Counted from the stretch's first letter, positions 9,334-17,296 are shown. The stretch: DNA of 32,822 bases from Sphingomonas phyllosphaerae (GCA_036946405.1 JAQIJC010000003.1:1-32822); one strand, 5' to 3'. Translations and numbers: made by a program. The notes: generated by a model from the letters alone, not told the origin.

Positions 9334-9875
9334 GCGCGTACGATCCATTCGCGTTCGGTGGCGATGGCGTGGAGCGGGATGTCCCACGGGTCGGGCTGAA
9401 GCGGATCGGTTTCCTGCACGCTCCAGGCGATACCGATGCGATGCGCCGCAGGGAAGGCGGCGAAGGCGCGGTCGTAATGCCCCGCACCCTGGCCGATGCG
9501 GTGGAGCGCGCGGTCGAACCCGACCAGCGGGGTCAGCACGACATCGGGTACGGCCTCCGGCGCGGCGGCGGGCGGCTGGCGCAGCCCGAACGGCCCGGGC
9601 ACGAGCGCGGCAGCGGCGTCGTGCAGCGCGAACCGCAGCGGCGTGGCGCGGTCGATCACCTGCGGCAGCGCGAGGCGGCAGCCGGTCGCCAGCGCGACCT
9701 GCTCCAGCGGCGTCGGATCGGCCTCGCCACCGACCGGCACGTAGCTGGCGACCACCATCCCCGGGGTCAGCAGCATCGCGAAGGCGGGGTCGACGCGGAT
9801 CGCCGCCGAGGCCGTGGCCGCGAATCCGTCGCGCCGCGCGCGCAACGCGGCCCGCAGGGCGTTCTTGTCGCTCAT
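9330..9875 (-). CDS. fthC: 5-formyltetrahydrofolate cyclo-ligase
   Basis: It converts 5-formyl-THF to 5,10-methenyl-THF with ATP, salvaging folate one-carbon units. The 181-residue length is normal. The family motif is visible as LVGFDRALHRIGQGAGHYDR (about 117-136, the glycine-rich ATP/substrate loop), with ASYVPVGGEADPTPL near the N-terminus. It lies directly downstream of the predicted 6S RNA and zapA on the same strand, the conserved zapA-ssrS-ygfA arrangement of proteobacteria. This order is also the main support for the RNA call. The symbol ygfA is used in enterobacteria. Confidence 0.92.
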   Translation of the reverse strand: MSDKNALRAALRARRDGFAATASAAIRVDPAFAMLLTPGMVVASYVPVGGEADPTPLEQVALATGCRLALPQVIDRATPLRFALHDAAAALVPGPFGLRQPPAAAPEAVPDVVLTPLVGFDRALHRIGQGAGHYDRAFAAFPAAHRIGIAWSVQETDPLQPDPWDIPLHAIATEREWIVRA

Positions 9876-9892
9876 GACGTGGGAAGGGGGCG

Positions 9893-10058
9893 GGTGGCGG
9901 GACCGCCGTGGCCGTGTGCCAAAGTATCCACCGACGCCCGATACGTCAGGTGGGGATCATGTACGTCGGACCAGGGTCCTAGCAGGGACAACCCCCTTGG
10001 ATGAAGAATAGCCTCAGGGATAATTTCCGGCTCGTACCGGGCAGAACCCGCCGCCACC
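9893..10058 (-). ncRNA. ssrS: 6S RNA (regulator of sigma70 RNA polymerase)
   Basis: The 186-base gap between zapA and the cyclo-ligase gene is the standard location of 6S RNA. Read on the minus strand, the ends form an 8-bp closing stem (GGTGGCGG at 10058-10051 with CCGCCACC at 9900-9893), giving about 166 nt, near the usual alphaproteobacterial size. The interior contains TATCCCTGAGGC on the 5' side and GGTCCGACGTACATGATCCC then CCTGACGTATCGGG on the 3' side, reminiscent of alphaproteobacterial 6S RNAs. 6S RNA mimics an open promoter and holds RNA polymerase in stationary phase. Ends are approximate. The call rests on synteny plus structure, not on a covariance model. Confidence 0.72.
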
Positions 10059-10061
10059 GAT

Positions 10062-10367
10062 TTAGGCGCTCGGCCCGGCTTTCTCAAGGGCATCCGCCAG
10101 CGCCTCCAGCCGCTGCGACAATGCGTCCAGCGCGCGGCCCTCGGGCGTCTCGGGCGGCGGCTTGGCGCGCTCGTCGATCAGCGCGTCGGCGACCATCAGC
10201 GCCGCCAGCATCATGACGCGGTTGACGCCGCCGGCGCCCGCGGCGCGTTTGGCATCCTCCCACCGCTCGTCGATCAGCGCCGCGGCCTGCAGCAGCCGCG
10301 CCTCGCCGCCGTCGCGGCAGCCGATCTCGGTGCTGGTGTCGCCGATCTTCAGCGTGACGCGCGCCAT
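10062..10367 (-). CDS. zapA: Cell division protein ZapA
   Basis: The 101-residue protein starts MARVTLKIGDTSTEIGCRDG, matching the short N-terminal domain of ZapA, followed by the helical segment LLQAAALIDERWEDAKRAAG and a C-terminal helix likely to form a coiled coil (LDALSQRLEALADALEKAG). ZapA binds FtsZ and promotes bundling of protofilaments at the division ring. Its ATG overlaps the stop of the upstream small coiled-coil gene by one base (TGATG), and it precedes 6S RNA and the cyclo-ligase gene, the conserved order. Confidence 0.9.
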   Translation of the reverse strand: MARVTLKIGDTSTEIGCRDGGEARLLQAAALIDERWEDAKRAAGAGGVNRVMMLAALMVADALIDERAKPPPETPEGRALDALSQRLEALADALEKAGPSA

Positions 10368-10558
10368 CAGTTCTCCTCCGCCGCATCGGCCGGATCGTTG
10401 GCGATGATTCGGTCGAGCGCGGCGACCGCCTGCGTCATCGTGTCACGCAGCTGCGCGTGCCGGCGCTCCAGCTTGGCGGCGGCGGCGCGGCGCTGCTCCA
10501 CGACGCGCTCGACGCGGGTGATGGCGGCGTCCAGCCGGTGGATCGCGGGATTGTCCAT
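10367..10558 (-). CDS. Small coiled-coil protein upstream of zapA
   Basis: The 63-residue protein MDNPAIHRLDAAITRVERVV is predicted to be a single long helix with heptad character (LERRHAQLRDTMTQAVAALDR) and an acidic tail ending in AAEEN. I chose ATG at 10558; upstream codons back to 10690 are arginine-rich and look non-coding. It is coupled to zapA by a TGATG junction. Small coiled-coil proteins of this kind are frequent next to zapA in alphaproteobacteria and may be functionally linked to division, but no function is established from this sequence. Confidence 0.72.
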   Translation of the reverse strand: MDNPAIHRLDAAITRVERVVEQRRAAAAKLERRHAQLRDTMTQAVAALDRIIANDPADAAEEN

Positions 10559-10707
10559 GGGGCCAGCGAATAGGATCGCGCGACGCGCACGACAAGCCCG
10601 TCGCGGGCCTGTTGCGGGACGGACGGATCGCCGGCGGCGGTTGACGGACACGCCCGCGCCTGCGCAAGAGCGCGCGCATCGGACATTCATAGGGGCGAGG
10701 AACGACG

Positions 10708-11709
10708 ATGACGAAGGTAGCGATCAACGGCTTCGGGCGGATCGGCCGGCTGGTGGCGCGCGCGCTGCTGGAGCGCGGCAGCGAGCTGGAGCTGGTGGCG
10801 ATCAACGACCTCGCCGACACGAAGTCGAACGCGTGGCTGTTCAGCCGCGACAGCGTCCACGGCAAGTGGGCCGGCACCGTCGAGGCGGACGGGCAGGACA
10901 TGGTGATCGACGGCAAGCGCATCCGCGTGACCGCCGAGCGCGATCCCGCCAACCTGCCGCACAAGGAGCTGGGCGTCGACCTGGTGCTGGAATGCACCGG
11001 CTTCTTCACCGACCGCGCCAGCGCGCAGAAGCATATCGATGCGGGCGCGAAGAAGGTGCTGATCTCCGCCCCGGCGAAGGGCGTCGACCTGACCGTCGTC
11101 TACGGCGTCAACCACGACAGGCTGGAGGCGGGCCACACGATCGTGTCGAACGCATCGTGCACCACCAACTGCCTGGCGCCGGTCGCCAAGGTGCTGAACG
11201 ACGCGATCGGGATCGAGCGCGGGCTGATGACCACGATCCACGCCTATACCAACGACCAGAAGATCCTCGACCAGATCCACCCCGACCTGCGCCGTGCGCG
11301 CGCCGCGGCGATGAGCATGATCCCGACCACCACCGGCGCCGCGCGCGCGGTGGGTGAGGTGCTGCCCGAGCTGAAGGGCAAGCTGGACGGTTCCGCGGTG
11401 CGGGTGCCGACCCCGGACGGCAGCCTGGTCGACCTGACCTTCACGCCCTCGCGCGACACGACGAAGGAAGAGGTCAACGCGCTGCTGAAGGCTGCGGCCG
11501 AGGGGCCGATGAAGGGCGTGCTGGAATATTCGGACGAGCCGCTGGTCTCGATCGACATCGTCCACACGCCGTTCTCATCGACCGTCGACAGCCTGGAGAC
11601 CGCGGTGATCGACGGCAAGCTGGTGCGCGTCGTGAGCTGGTACGACAACGAATGGGGCTTCTCCAACCGCATGGTCGACACCGCGACCGCGATGGCCAAG
11701 CTGGGCTGA
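10708..11709 (+). CDS. gap: Glyceraldehyde-3-phosphate dehydrogenase, type I
   Basis: It oxidises and phosphorylates glyceraldehyde 3-phosphate to 1,3-bisphosphoglycerate with NAD(P). The 333-residue protein has the Rossmann motif INGFGRIGR (6-14), the active-site segment SNASCTTNC with nucleophile Cys151, His178 in TTIHAYT as the base, and the C-terminal [12 protein letters not shown]. Asp34 in AINDLAD suggests NAD preference. A TTGACG at 10641-10646 in the divergent 149-base spacer could be a -35 box, but no convincing -10 follows. It heads a glycolytic block with pgk and fba downstream, separated from them by a repeat block and a MOSC gene. Confidence 0.97.
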   Translation: MTKVAINGFGRIGRLVARALLERGSELELVAINDLADTKSNAWLFSRDSVHGKWAGTVEADGQDMVIDGKRIRVTAERDPANLPHKELGVDLVLECTGFFTDRASAQKHIDAGAKKVLISAPAKGVDLTVVYGVNHDRLEAGHTIVSNASCTTNCLAPVAKVLNDAIGIERGLMTTIHAYTNDQKILDQIHPDLRRARAAAMSMIPTTTGAARAVGEVLPELKGKLDGSAVRVPTPDGSLVDLTFTPSRDTTKEEVNALLKAAAEGPMKGVLEYSDEPLVSIDIVHTPFSSTVDSLETAVIDGKLVRVVSWYDNEWGFSNRMVDTATAMAKLG

Positions 11710-11756
11710 TGCGCCAGCCTCCGTTCGTTTTGGGCAAGGTCGAGGCGCAGCCGTCG

Positions 11757-12004
11757 TGCGTGCCCTTCGACTGCGCTCAGGGCGAACGGGGGTGAGGGGC
11801 GGCCTCCTCCTGGTCCGCGGCCCCAATGGTGAAGCGTCGCTACCCCCGTTCGTGCGGAGCGAAGTCGAAGCACGGCCACAGCGCGTGTCCGTCGACCGCG
11901 TTCGGGGGGGCACTGCGGTGAGGGGCGGCGTCCTCTTGCTTCGGGACCGCAATGGCGTGGCGTTCCAACCCCCGTTCGTGCTGAGCGTAGTCGAAGCACA
12001 GCCA
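11757..12004. repeat. Tandem pair of hairpin-forming repeats (family B) in the gap-MOSC spacer
   Basis: The 333-base stretch 11710-12042 has no convincing gene. It contains two diverged copies of a ~122-base unit in direct orientation with a 126-base period (about 11757-11878 and 11883-12004). Each copy has an inverted arm (clearest at 11761-11793, with CCCTTCGACTGCGCTCAGGG) and a forward arm (CCCCCGTTCGTGCGGAGCGA at 11843; CCCCCGTTCGTGCTGAGCGT at 11969) that are complementary, so each can fold into a hairpin. Both share GGTGAGGGGCGG in the centre (11791 and 11917). A further degenerate forward arm lies at about 11720-11752. The arm sequence resembles a family scattered between genes of sphingomonads. 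Confidence 0.8.
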
Positions 12005-12042
12005 CCGCACTCGCCCCGCAACCGCGACCATGGCGCACGAAA

Positions 12043-12504
12043 GTGAGCGCGGGCACCCTGATCGGTATCGCGCGCCACGCCTTTCCCAAGGCGCCGATGG
12101 AGCTCGTCGACCGGGTCGGGGTGTCGCCCGAGGGCGGCATCCACGGCGATTTCCGCGGCGCGATGAAGCGCAAGCCGTACAAGCGGCAGGTCACGCTGAT
12201 CGAGCGTGGCGACTGGGACGCGGCGATGGCGGAGGTCGGCCATACGATCGGCTGGGAGGAGCGGCGCGCCAACCTGCTGGTCGACGGCCTCGACCTGCCG
12301 CAGACGGCCGGCGTCCGCCTGCGCATCGGCGCCGACGTGGTGCTGGAGGTGACGCGCGAGACCGACCCGTGCGAGCGGATGGAGGCGCTGGCCCCCGGGC
12401 TCAAGGCAGCGCTGCTGGCCGACTGGCGCGGGGGTGCGTGCGCTCAGGTGATCCACGGCGGCTGGATCGCGATCAACGATGCTATCAGGATCGAGGAATC
12501 ATGA
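12043..12504 (+). CDS. MOSC domain-containing protein
   Basis: The 153-residue protein starts at GTG 12043 ([20 protein letters not shown]). MOSC features are [20 protein letters not shown], the [13 protein letters not shown] segment and the conserved cysteine in [10 protein letters not shown], which in MOSC proteins is thought to bind the sulfur of the molybdenum cofactor or a metal-sulfur species. It is similar in layout to small stand-alone MOSC proteins (YiiM-like). Substrate unknown. Its stop overlaps the pgk start (ATGA), so it appears translationally coupled to a glycolytic gene with no obvious functional link. Confidence 0.85.
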   Translation: MSAGTLIGIARHAFPKAPMELVDRVGVSPEGGIHGDFRGAMKRKPYKRQVTLIERGDWDAAMAEVGHTIGWEERRANLLVDGLDLPQTAGVRLRIGADVVLEVTRETDPCERMEALAPGLKAALLADWRGGACAQVIHGGWIAINDAIRIEES

Positions 12505-13691
12505 CCAAGTCCTTCCGTACGCTAGACGATATCGGTGACGTCCACGGCCGCCGCGTGCTGGTGCGCGAGGATCTGAACGTGCCGCTGGCCGACGGCCGCG
12601 TTACCGACGACACCCGCCTGCGCGCCACCGTCGCCACCGTCGCCGAGCTGTCGGACAAGGGCGCGATCGTGCTCGTCCTCGCGCACTTCGGCCGTCCCAA
12701 GGGCGTGCCCGACCCGGACATGTCGCTCGCTCCCATCGTGAAGCCCTACGAGGCGGTACTGGGCCGCCCGGTGCGCTTCGTCGACTGGGAGGGCGCCGCG
12801 GACGCGGTCGCGACGATGCAGCCGGGCGACATCGCGGTGCTGGAGAACACCCGCTTCTTCGGGGGCGAGGAGAAGAACGACGCCGCGGTGGTCGATCGCT
12901 TCGCCGCGCTCGGCGACCTCTACGTCAACGATGCCTTTTCCGCGGCGCACCGCGCGCACGCCTCGACCGAGGGGCTGGCGCACAGGCTGCCCGCCTTTGC
13001 GGGACGCGCGATGGAGGCCGAACTCGTCGCGCTGGAAAAGGCGCTGGGGCAGCCCGACCATCCCGTCGCCGCGGTCGTCGGCGGGGCGAAGGTGTCGACC
13101 AAGCTCGACGTGCTCAAGCACCTCGTCGCCCGCGTCGATCACCTCATCATCGGCGGCGGCATGGCCAACACCTTCCTCGCGGCGCGCGGCGTCGACGTGG
13201 GCAAGAGCCTGTGCGAGCACGACCTGACCGGCACCGCGGAGGCGATCCTCGACGCGGCGGACAAGGCGGACTGCACCGTCCATCTGCCCTATGACGTGGT
13301 GGTGGCGAAGGAATTCCGCGCCGATCCGCCGACCCGCACCGTCAACGTGCACGAGGTCGCGGCGGACGAGATGATCCTCGACGTCGGCCCCGCCGCGGTC
13401 GAGGCGCTGGGCGACGTGCTCAAGACCTGCCGCACGCTCGTGTGGAACGGGCCGATGGGCGCGTTCGAGACGCGCCCGTTCGACACCGCGACCGTCGCGC
13501 TGGCGAGGACCGCGGCGGCGCTGACCAAGGAAGGCAGCCTCGTCTCGGTCGCGGGCGGCGGCGACACCGTCGCGGCGCTCAACCACGCGGGGGTGGGCGA
13601 CAGCTTCACCTTCGTCTCGACCGCCGGCGGCGCGTTCCTGGAGTGGATGGAAGGCCGCGAGCTGCCGGGCGTCGCGGCGCTGCAGAAGTAG
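12501..13691 (+). CDS. pgk: Phosphoglycerate kinase
   Basis: It transfers phosphate between 1,3-bisphosphoglycerate and ADP, the step after GAPDH. The 396-residue protein has [12 protein letters not shown] at the N-terminus, LAHFGRPKG (substrate binding), [13 protein letters not shown], the [10 protein letters not shown] region, WNGPMGAFE and the glycine-rich nucleotide loop [11 protein letters not shown] near the C-terminus. Start ATG 12501 overlaps the MOSC stop by four bases. Downstream, 189 bases separate it from the toxin-antitoxin pair; that spacer holds the promoter and operator of the pair. Confidence 0.97.
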   Translation: MTKSFRTLDDIGDVHGRRVLVREDLNVPLADGRVTDDTRLRATVATVAELSDKGAIVLVLAHFGRPKGVPDPDMSLAPIVKPYEAVLGRPVRFVDWEGAADAVATMQPGDIAVLENTRFFGGEEKNDAAVVDRFAALGDLYVNDAFSAAHRAHASTEGLAHRLPAFAGRAMEAELVALEKALGQPDHPVAAVVGGAKVSTKLDVLKHLVARVDHLIIGGGMANTFLAARGVDVGKSLCEHDLTGTAEAILDAADKADCTVHLPYDVVVAKEFRADPPTRTVNVHEVAADEMILDVGPAAVEALGDVLKTCRTLVWNGPMGAFETRPFDTATVALARTAAALTKEGSLVSVAGGGDTVAALNHAGVGDSFTFVSTAGGAFLEWMEGRELPGVAALQK

Positions 13692-13826
13692 CCGCACCGG
13701 CCGCCGTTCCGCGCGAGCGACGTCCCGGGTCATGCGCCAGCCGTGGCGGCTGTGCGTCGCCGTCGCTTGCCACGAACGGAAAAGGCCGCGTGGGCGACCT
13801 GTGTCAAATCCGGCCGGTAATTCGGG

Positions 13827-13855
13827 TTGCACCGCACCAAAGGACCGCCTATCGT
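13827..13855 (+). promoter_or_regulatory. Predicted sigma70-type promoter of the toxin-antitoxin pair
   Basis: TTGCAC at 13827-13832 and TATCGT at 13850-13855 are separated by exactly 17 bases. The -10 overlaps the left edge of the palindromic operator, so antitoxin binding could block RNA polymerase. The antitoxin start lies 25 bases downstream of the -10. Confidence 0.5.
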
Positions 13856-13869
13856 TTAACGCGTTAAAC
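13854..13869. promoter_or_regulatory. Perfect 16-bp palindrome, predicted antitoxin operator
   Basis: GTTTAACGCGTTAAAC is a perfect palindrome lying between the predicted -10 box and the ribosome site of the ribbon-helix-helix antitoxin gene. It is strikingly AT-rich for this genome. Ribbon-helix-helix antitoxins typically repress their own operons by binding such dyads as dimers of dimers, so autoregulation is the natural reading. Confidence 0.65.
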
Positions 13870-13880
13870 GGAGGCACGCG

Positions 13881-14117
13881 TTGCTCGGCGTCAGGCTCGA
13901 CACGGAACTGGAAGAGCGGCTCGCCGCGGTCGCACGCACCCAGGGGCGGAGCAAGAGCGACATCGCACGCGAGGCGGTCCGCCGCTACGTCGAGCTGCAC
14001 GACGAGGCGTTCCGGCGCGAGGCGCGGCGCCAGTCGCAACGCGCGTCGCGACGCGACACGCAGGCCGACTATGCCTTCTGGGAAGTCGCCGAGGCGGAGG
14101 ACGCCGCGTGGAAGTGA
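13881..14117 (+). CDS. Ribbon-helix-helix (CopG-like) antitoxin
   Basis: The 78-residue protein starts LGVRLDTELEERLAAVARTQ and continues with GRSKSDIAREAVRRYVELHD: a short beta strand then two helices, the ribbon-helix-helix DNA-binding fold (residues 1-42). The rest is a charged tail rich in Arg and Asp/Glu that would bind the toxin. The start codon is TTG at 13881, chosen because GGAGG lies 6 bases upstream. It overlaps the toxin gene by 10 bases. The role is inferred: neutralise the MazF-like toxin and repress the operon through the palindrome at 13854-13869. Confidence 0.85.
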   Translation: MLGVRLDTELEERLAAVARTQGRSKSDIAREAVRRYVELHDEAFRREARRQSQRASRRDTQADYAFWEVAEAEDAAWK

Positions 14118-14470
14118 CCCCCGTCACCGGCACGGAGCCCGCCGTCGCGCACGGCGCGATCGTCATGGTCGCCCCGCCGGAGGGGTGCGACGGCGCGCCG
14201 CGCGCCTGCGTCGTGGTACAGGCGGACCTGTTCAACGACACCCATGCGACCGTCACCTTGTGCCCGCTGACCACGATCGTCGGCGGCGAGGCGCTGTTCC
14301 GCGTCGCCATCTCGCCGCAGGAGCACACCGGCCTTCCGGTCGAATGCGAGGTGCAGGTCGACCGCATCACCAGCGTGCGCCGTCATCGCATCGTCAAGGT
14401 GATCGGCCATGCATCGGCCACGCGCATGGAGCAGGTCGATCAGGCGCTGCGCCGCTGGCTCGCCCTCTAA
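14108..14470 (+). CDS. MazF/PemK-family toxin (mRNA endoribonuclease)
   Basis: The 120-residue protein shows the PemK/MazF barrel pattern: HGAIVMVAPPEG, RACVVVQADLFNDTHATVTL, CPLTTIVGG, then VQVDRITSVRRHRIVKVIG. Family members cleave mRNA at short sequences and arrest growth. The GTG at 14108 has GGAGG 7 bases upstream, inside the antitoxin gene; a GTG two codons later is the alternative. The arginine of the canonical (R/K)P segment is retained in GAPRACVVVQ, but proline is replaced by alanine. Activity therefore deserves testing. It lies between pgk and fba. Confidence 0.85.
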   Translation: MEVTPVTGTEPAVAHGAIVMVAPPEGCDGAPRACVVVQADLFNDTHATVTLCPLTTIVGGEALFRVAISPQEHTGLPVECEVQVDRITSVRRHRIVKVIGHASATRMEQVDQALRRWLAL

Positions 14471-14497
14471 GCAACATCAGACAGGCAGGAGAATATC

Positions 14498-15406
14498 ATG
14501 ACCCCGACCGTGAAGGCCATTCTGGACAAGTACGAGGGTACCAGCCCGGCGGTGAAGGCCAATCTGGCGCGGATCCTGATGCACGGCAAGCTGGGCGGCA
14601 CCGGCAAGCTCATCATCCTGCCGGTCGATCAGGGGTTCGAGCACGGCCCGGCGCGCAGCTTCGCGATCAACCCGCCCGCCTATGACCCGCACTATCACTA
14701 TCAGATCGCGATCGACGCCGGCCTGTCGGCCTATGCCGCGCCGCTCGGCATGCTGGAGGCGGGCGCCGATACGTTCGCGGGGCAGATCCCGACCATCCTG
14801 AAGGTCAACAGCTCGAACAGCTGGGCCACCTCGATCGCGCAGGCGCAGACGGGCAGCGTGGAGGATGCGCTGCGGCTGGGCTGCGCCGCGATCGGCTTCA
14901 CCATCTATCCGGGGTCGGATGGCATCTTCGACGCGATGGAGCAGATCCGCGCGCTGCGCGAGGAAGCCGCCGCGGCCGGCCTCGCCACCGTCATCTGGAG
15001 CTATCCGCGCGGCGGCGAGCTGTCGAAGGCGGGCGAGCTGGCGCTCGACGTCGGTGCCTATGCCGCGCACATGGCGGCGCTGCTGGGCGCGCACATCATC
15101 AAGGTGAAGCTGCCGAGCGACCATATCGAGCAGAAGGACGCCAGGAAGAGCTACGAGGGCACCGACTGGTCGAAGCAGGCCGATCGCGTGCGCCACGTCG
15201 TCCAGTCGAGCTTCGCCGGGCGTCGCATCGTCGTCTTCTCGGGCGGCGCGGCGAAGGGCGCCGACGCGGTCTATCAGGATGCGCGCGACATCCGCGACGG
15301 CGGCGGCAACGGCTCGATCATCGGGCGCAACACCTTCCAGCGCGAGCGCGGCGAGGCGCTGGCGATGCTGGAGAAGCTGGTCGCGATCTACAAGAATCAG
15401 GAATAG
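14498..15406 (+). CDS. fba: Fructose-bisphosphate aldolase, class I (archaeal/DhnA type)
   Basis: It cleaves or forms fructose 1,6-bisphosphate through a Schiff base. The 302-residue protein resembles the short DhnA-type class I aldolases: LIILPVDQGFEHGPARSF (substrate loop), VIWSYPRGGEL, then HIIKVKLPSD with Lys202 or Lys204 expected to be the Schiff-base lysine, and a phosphate-binding VVFSGGAAKG plus NGSIIGRNTFQR at the end. No zinc-binding His pattern of class II enzymes is seen. A GCAGGAG ribosome site lies 6 bases before the ATG. It completes the gap-pgk-fba set; its last 10 bases overlap the convergent membrane-protein gene. Confidence 0.93.
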   Translation: MTPTVKAILDKYEGTSPAVKANLARILMHGKLGGTGKLIILPVDQGFEHGPARSFAINPPAYDPHYHYQIAIDAGLSAYAAPLGMLEAGADTFAGQIPTILKVNSSNSWATSIAQAQTGSVEDALRLGCAAIGFTIYPGSDGIFDAMEQIRALREEAAAAGLATVIWSYPRGGELSKAGELALDVGAYAAHMAALLGAHIIKVKLPSDHIEQKDARKSYEGTDWSKQADRVRHVVQSSFAGRRIVVFSGGAAKGADAVYQDARDIRDGGGNGSIIGRNTFQRERGEALAMLEKLVAIYKNQE

Positions 15407-16203
15407 GCGACCGCTGGCGACCGGCGGCGGACCCCGCCGCCGGCGCGCCACGCCCACCACAATACCGCCGCCGCCACGGCGATCGCGGTCAGCGCGACGA
15501 CGGCGGCAGGCGTCGCGGTCGCCGCCCGGAAGGCGCGCATCGCGGCGGGTGACGGGGAGAGCAGCGCGAATGCGGCCGCCTGCAGTGTCACATTTGCTGC
15601 CACCAACAGGAACGGCCCCGCCTGTCGCCGATCCGCGCGCGCCGCCACCAAGGCCACGACGACCGCAACGATCTGCGCTGCGTAGAAGGCGGGCACGAAG
15701 GGGTGGAGCGACGGCATCGTGGGCAGGACTGCCGGCAGTACGCGCCCCAGAGCGGGGGGCAGGACGAGCACCGCCGTCGCCAGCATCGCGCCCCCATGCG
15801 CATGGACGTCACGCCGGCGTGCCACCGCATAAGCGACCAACGCGAGGAAACAGGGTGTCGCCAGCGCGTCGGCCGCCGCCAGCCCGGGGCCGAACCGCGC
15901 GTAGAACGGATGCCCGGCCAGCGCCTTGGTCATCATCGCCTGGATCGCCAGCGCGCCCCCCGCGACGAACAGCGGCACGAATACGAACAGCGCCAGGCCC
16001 AGCGTGCGATGCAGGTGCCCGCGGCGGGCGCGAATCGCCCACATCTGCGTGGCCAGCAGCACGAGCCAGAGGATCGCGGTGAGCGCATGCGCGTGCACCC
16101 CGAACACGACCTGGCGCGGGATCGCGAAATAGCCCGGCCAGAAGGCGACCAGCACCAGCGGCGCGAGCAGCAGGACGGCGTAATAGGATCGATGGAACGG
16201 CAT
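15397..16203 (-). CDS. Polytopic membrane protein of unknown function
   Basis: The 268-residue protein starts MPFHRSYYAVLLLAPLVLVA and has about seven hydrophobic segments. It carries histidines near membrane boundaries, for example VHAHALTAILW and GHLHRTLGLALF, a layout reminiscent of DUF2306-like and other haem- or quinone-associated membrane proteins, but I do not assign it to a family. The reading frame stays open upstream to 17511, but that part is antisense to thiE and not protein-like. ATG at 16203 is supported by a GGGGGGAG ribosome site 8 bases upstream that is folded into a hairpin (16207-16243). It converges with fba. Confidence 0.75.
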   Translation of the reverse strand: MPFHRSYYAVLLLAPLVLVAFWPGYFAIPRQVVFGVHAHALTAILWLVLLATQMWAIRARRGHLHRTLGLALFVFVPLFVAGGALAIQAMMTKALAGHPFYARFGPGLAAADALATPCFLALVAYAVARRRDVHAHGGAMLATAVLVLPPALGRVLPAVLPTMPSLHPFVPAFYAAQIVAVVVALVAARADRRQAGPFLLVAANVTLQAAAFALLSPSPAAMRAFRAATATPAAVVALTAIAVAAAVLWWAWRAGGGVRRRSPAVAYS

Positions 16204-16206
16204 CAC

Positions 16207-16243
16207 ACACTCTCCCCCCGGTCGGGCGTGACGGGGGGAGTGT
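16207..16243 (-). promoter_or_regulatory. Stem-loop sequestering the ribosome site of the membrane-protein gene
   Basis: Reading the minus strand, ACACTCCCCCC is followed by a 13-base loop and then GGGGGGAGAGTGT, ending three bases before the ATG at 16203. Eight consecutive pairs (six G-C plus T-A and C-G) cover the Shine-Dalgarno GGGGGGAG; three more form after a small bulge. Translation could be thermally, ligand- or protein-controlled. No terminator-like U tract follows. Confidence 0.55.
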
Positions 16244-16280
16244 AACATGAGGAAGGGCAGCAACCTAGTCGCATCCGGCC

Positions 16281-16375
16281 CGTCACGTTGGGCTTGTCCC
16301 GGGGGCCGGGGTTTCGCACGTTCAACCCGGTGAGGTGCGCGGAACCCTGGATGCCGGGACACGCCCGGCATGACG
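16281..16375. repeat. Inverted intergenic repeat, family C, copy 1
   Basis: The left arm CGTCACGTTGGGCTTGTCCC (16281) and the right arm CCGGGACACGCCCGGCATGA (16354) are imperfect complements enclosing about 50 bases. The 345-base stretch 16204-16548 holds only this element, the stem-loop at 16207-16243 and otherwise no gene I can support. A cleaner copy is at 20582-20728 and a lone half-copy at 30152-30176. Confidence 0.7.
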
Positions 16376-16548
16376 ATGCTGGGGCGGCCTCTGCCCGATA
16401 AACGCTGCTCCTCGTCCCATGACCGACGGCTTCTCCACCCGCCGGCACGATCGCCCTGTCGCTCGTCATGGCCCCTCCACGCGGTCGCGCACCGCCGCGA
16501 CCACGCAGCCGCTTTCGCCCCGGCGTGGGAGCGGGTAGGCGGGGGCGC

Positions 16549-17232
16549 ATGATCGACGACCCGCTCGGCCCGCTGGACCCCGATTTCGCCGCCGCGTTCA
16601 CGCGCGACCTGTCGCGCCCGCCGTGCCAGCTGTACCTCATCTCGCCGCTCGACGTGACCGGCACCTTTCCCGACCGGCTGGCGCGTGCGCTCGACGCCGG
16701 GCCGGTCGCCGCGTTCCAGTTCCGCGTGAAGGACGTGGACCAGCACAGCGCCGCGCGCCTCGCCGAGCCGCTCCAGCGCATCTGCGCGGATCGCGAGGTC
16801 GCGTTCATCGTCAACGACTCGGTGTCGCTGGCGAAGCGACTCGGCGCGGACGGTGTCCATCTCGGGCAGGAGGACGGCGACCCGCGCGAGGCGCGCATGA
16901 TCCTGGGCCCGGGCGTCCAGATCGGCGTGACCTGTCACGACAGCCGTCACCTGGCGATGGAGGCGGGGGAGGCGGGCGCCGATTACGTGGCGTTCGGCAG
17001 CTTCTATCCCACCACCACCAAGACGGTGTCGCACCATCCGGAGCCGGTGATCCTGTCCTGGTGGTCGGCGCTGTTCGAACTCCCCAGCGTCGCGATCGGC
17101 GGCATCACGCCCGCCAATGCCGCGCCGCTGGTGAAGGCGGGGGCGGACTTCGTCGCGGTATCCGGCGCGGTCTGGAACACCGACGAGGTGGCGGCGGTGC
17201 GCGGCTTCGCGGAGGTGCTGGGCGCGCGCTGA
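16549..17232 (+). CDS. thiE: Thiamine phosphate synthase
   Basis: It joins HMP-pyrophosphate and thiazole phosphate into thiamine phosphate. The 227-residue TIM-barrel protein has AFQFRVKD (family Q-R-K segment), VAFIVNDSVSLAKRLGADGV, HLGQEDGD, GADYVAFGSFYPTTTK (diphosphate-binding) and SVAIGGITPANAAPL. A short N-terminal extension (about 25 residues) precedes the first barrel strand CQLYLISPLDV. ATG at 16549 is used; upstream codons in frame are arginine-rich and unlikely to be coding. No TPP riboswitch is apparent upstream. Confidence 0.9.
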   Translation: MIDDPLGPLDPDFAAAFTRDLSRPPCQLYLISPLDVTGTFPDRLARALDAGPVAAFQFRVKDVDQHSAARLAEPLQRICADREVAFIVNDSVSLAKRLGADGVHLGQEDGDPREARMILGPGVQIGVTCHDSRHLAMEAGEAGADYVAFGSFYPTTTKTVSHHPEPVILSWWSALFELPSVAIGGITPANAAPLVKAGADFVAVSGAVWNTDEVAAVRGFAEVLGAR

Positions 17233-17296
17233 CGCGGCGCACGGACCCGACGGCCCCTCGACGCGTTGTTCCGGCACCGTAAAGAGGGAGAGGCCC

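Noticed and set aside
11757..12004. CRISPR array
   Set aside because: Only two long diverged copies with internal complementary arms, no short identical repeats with unique spacers and no cas genes.
16300..16548. TPP riboswitch upstream of thiE
   Set aside because: A GGAACCCTGGATGCC stretch is faintly similar to the 3' part of a TPP riboswitch, but the CTGAGA element is absent and the bases belong to the family C repeat.
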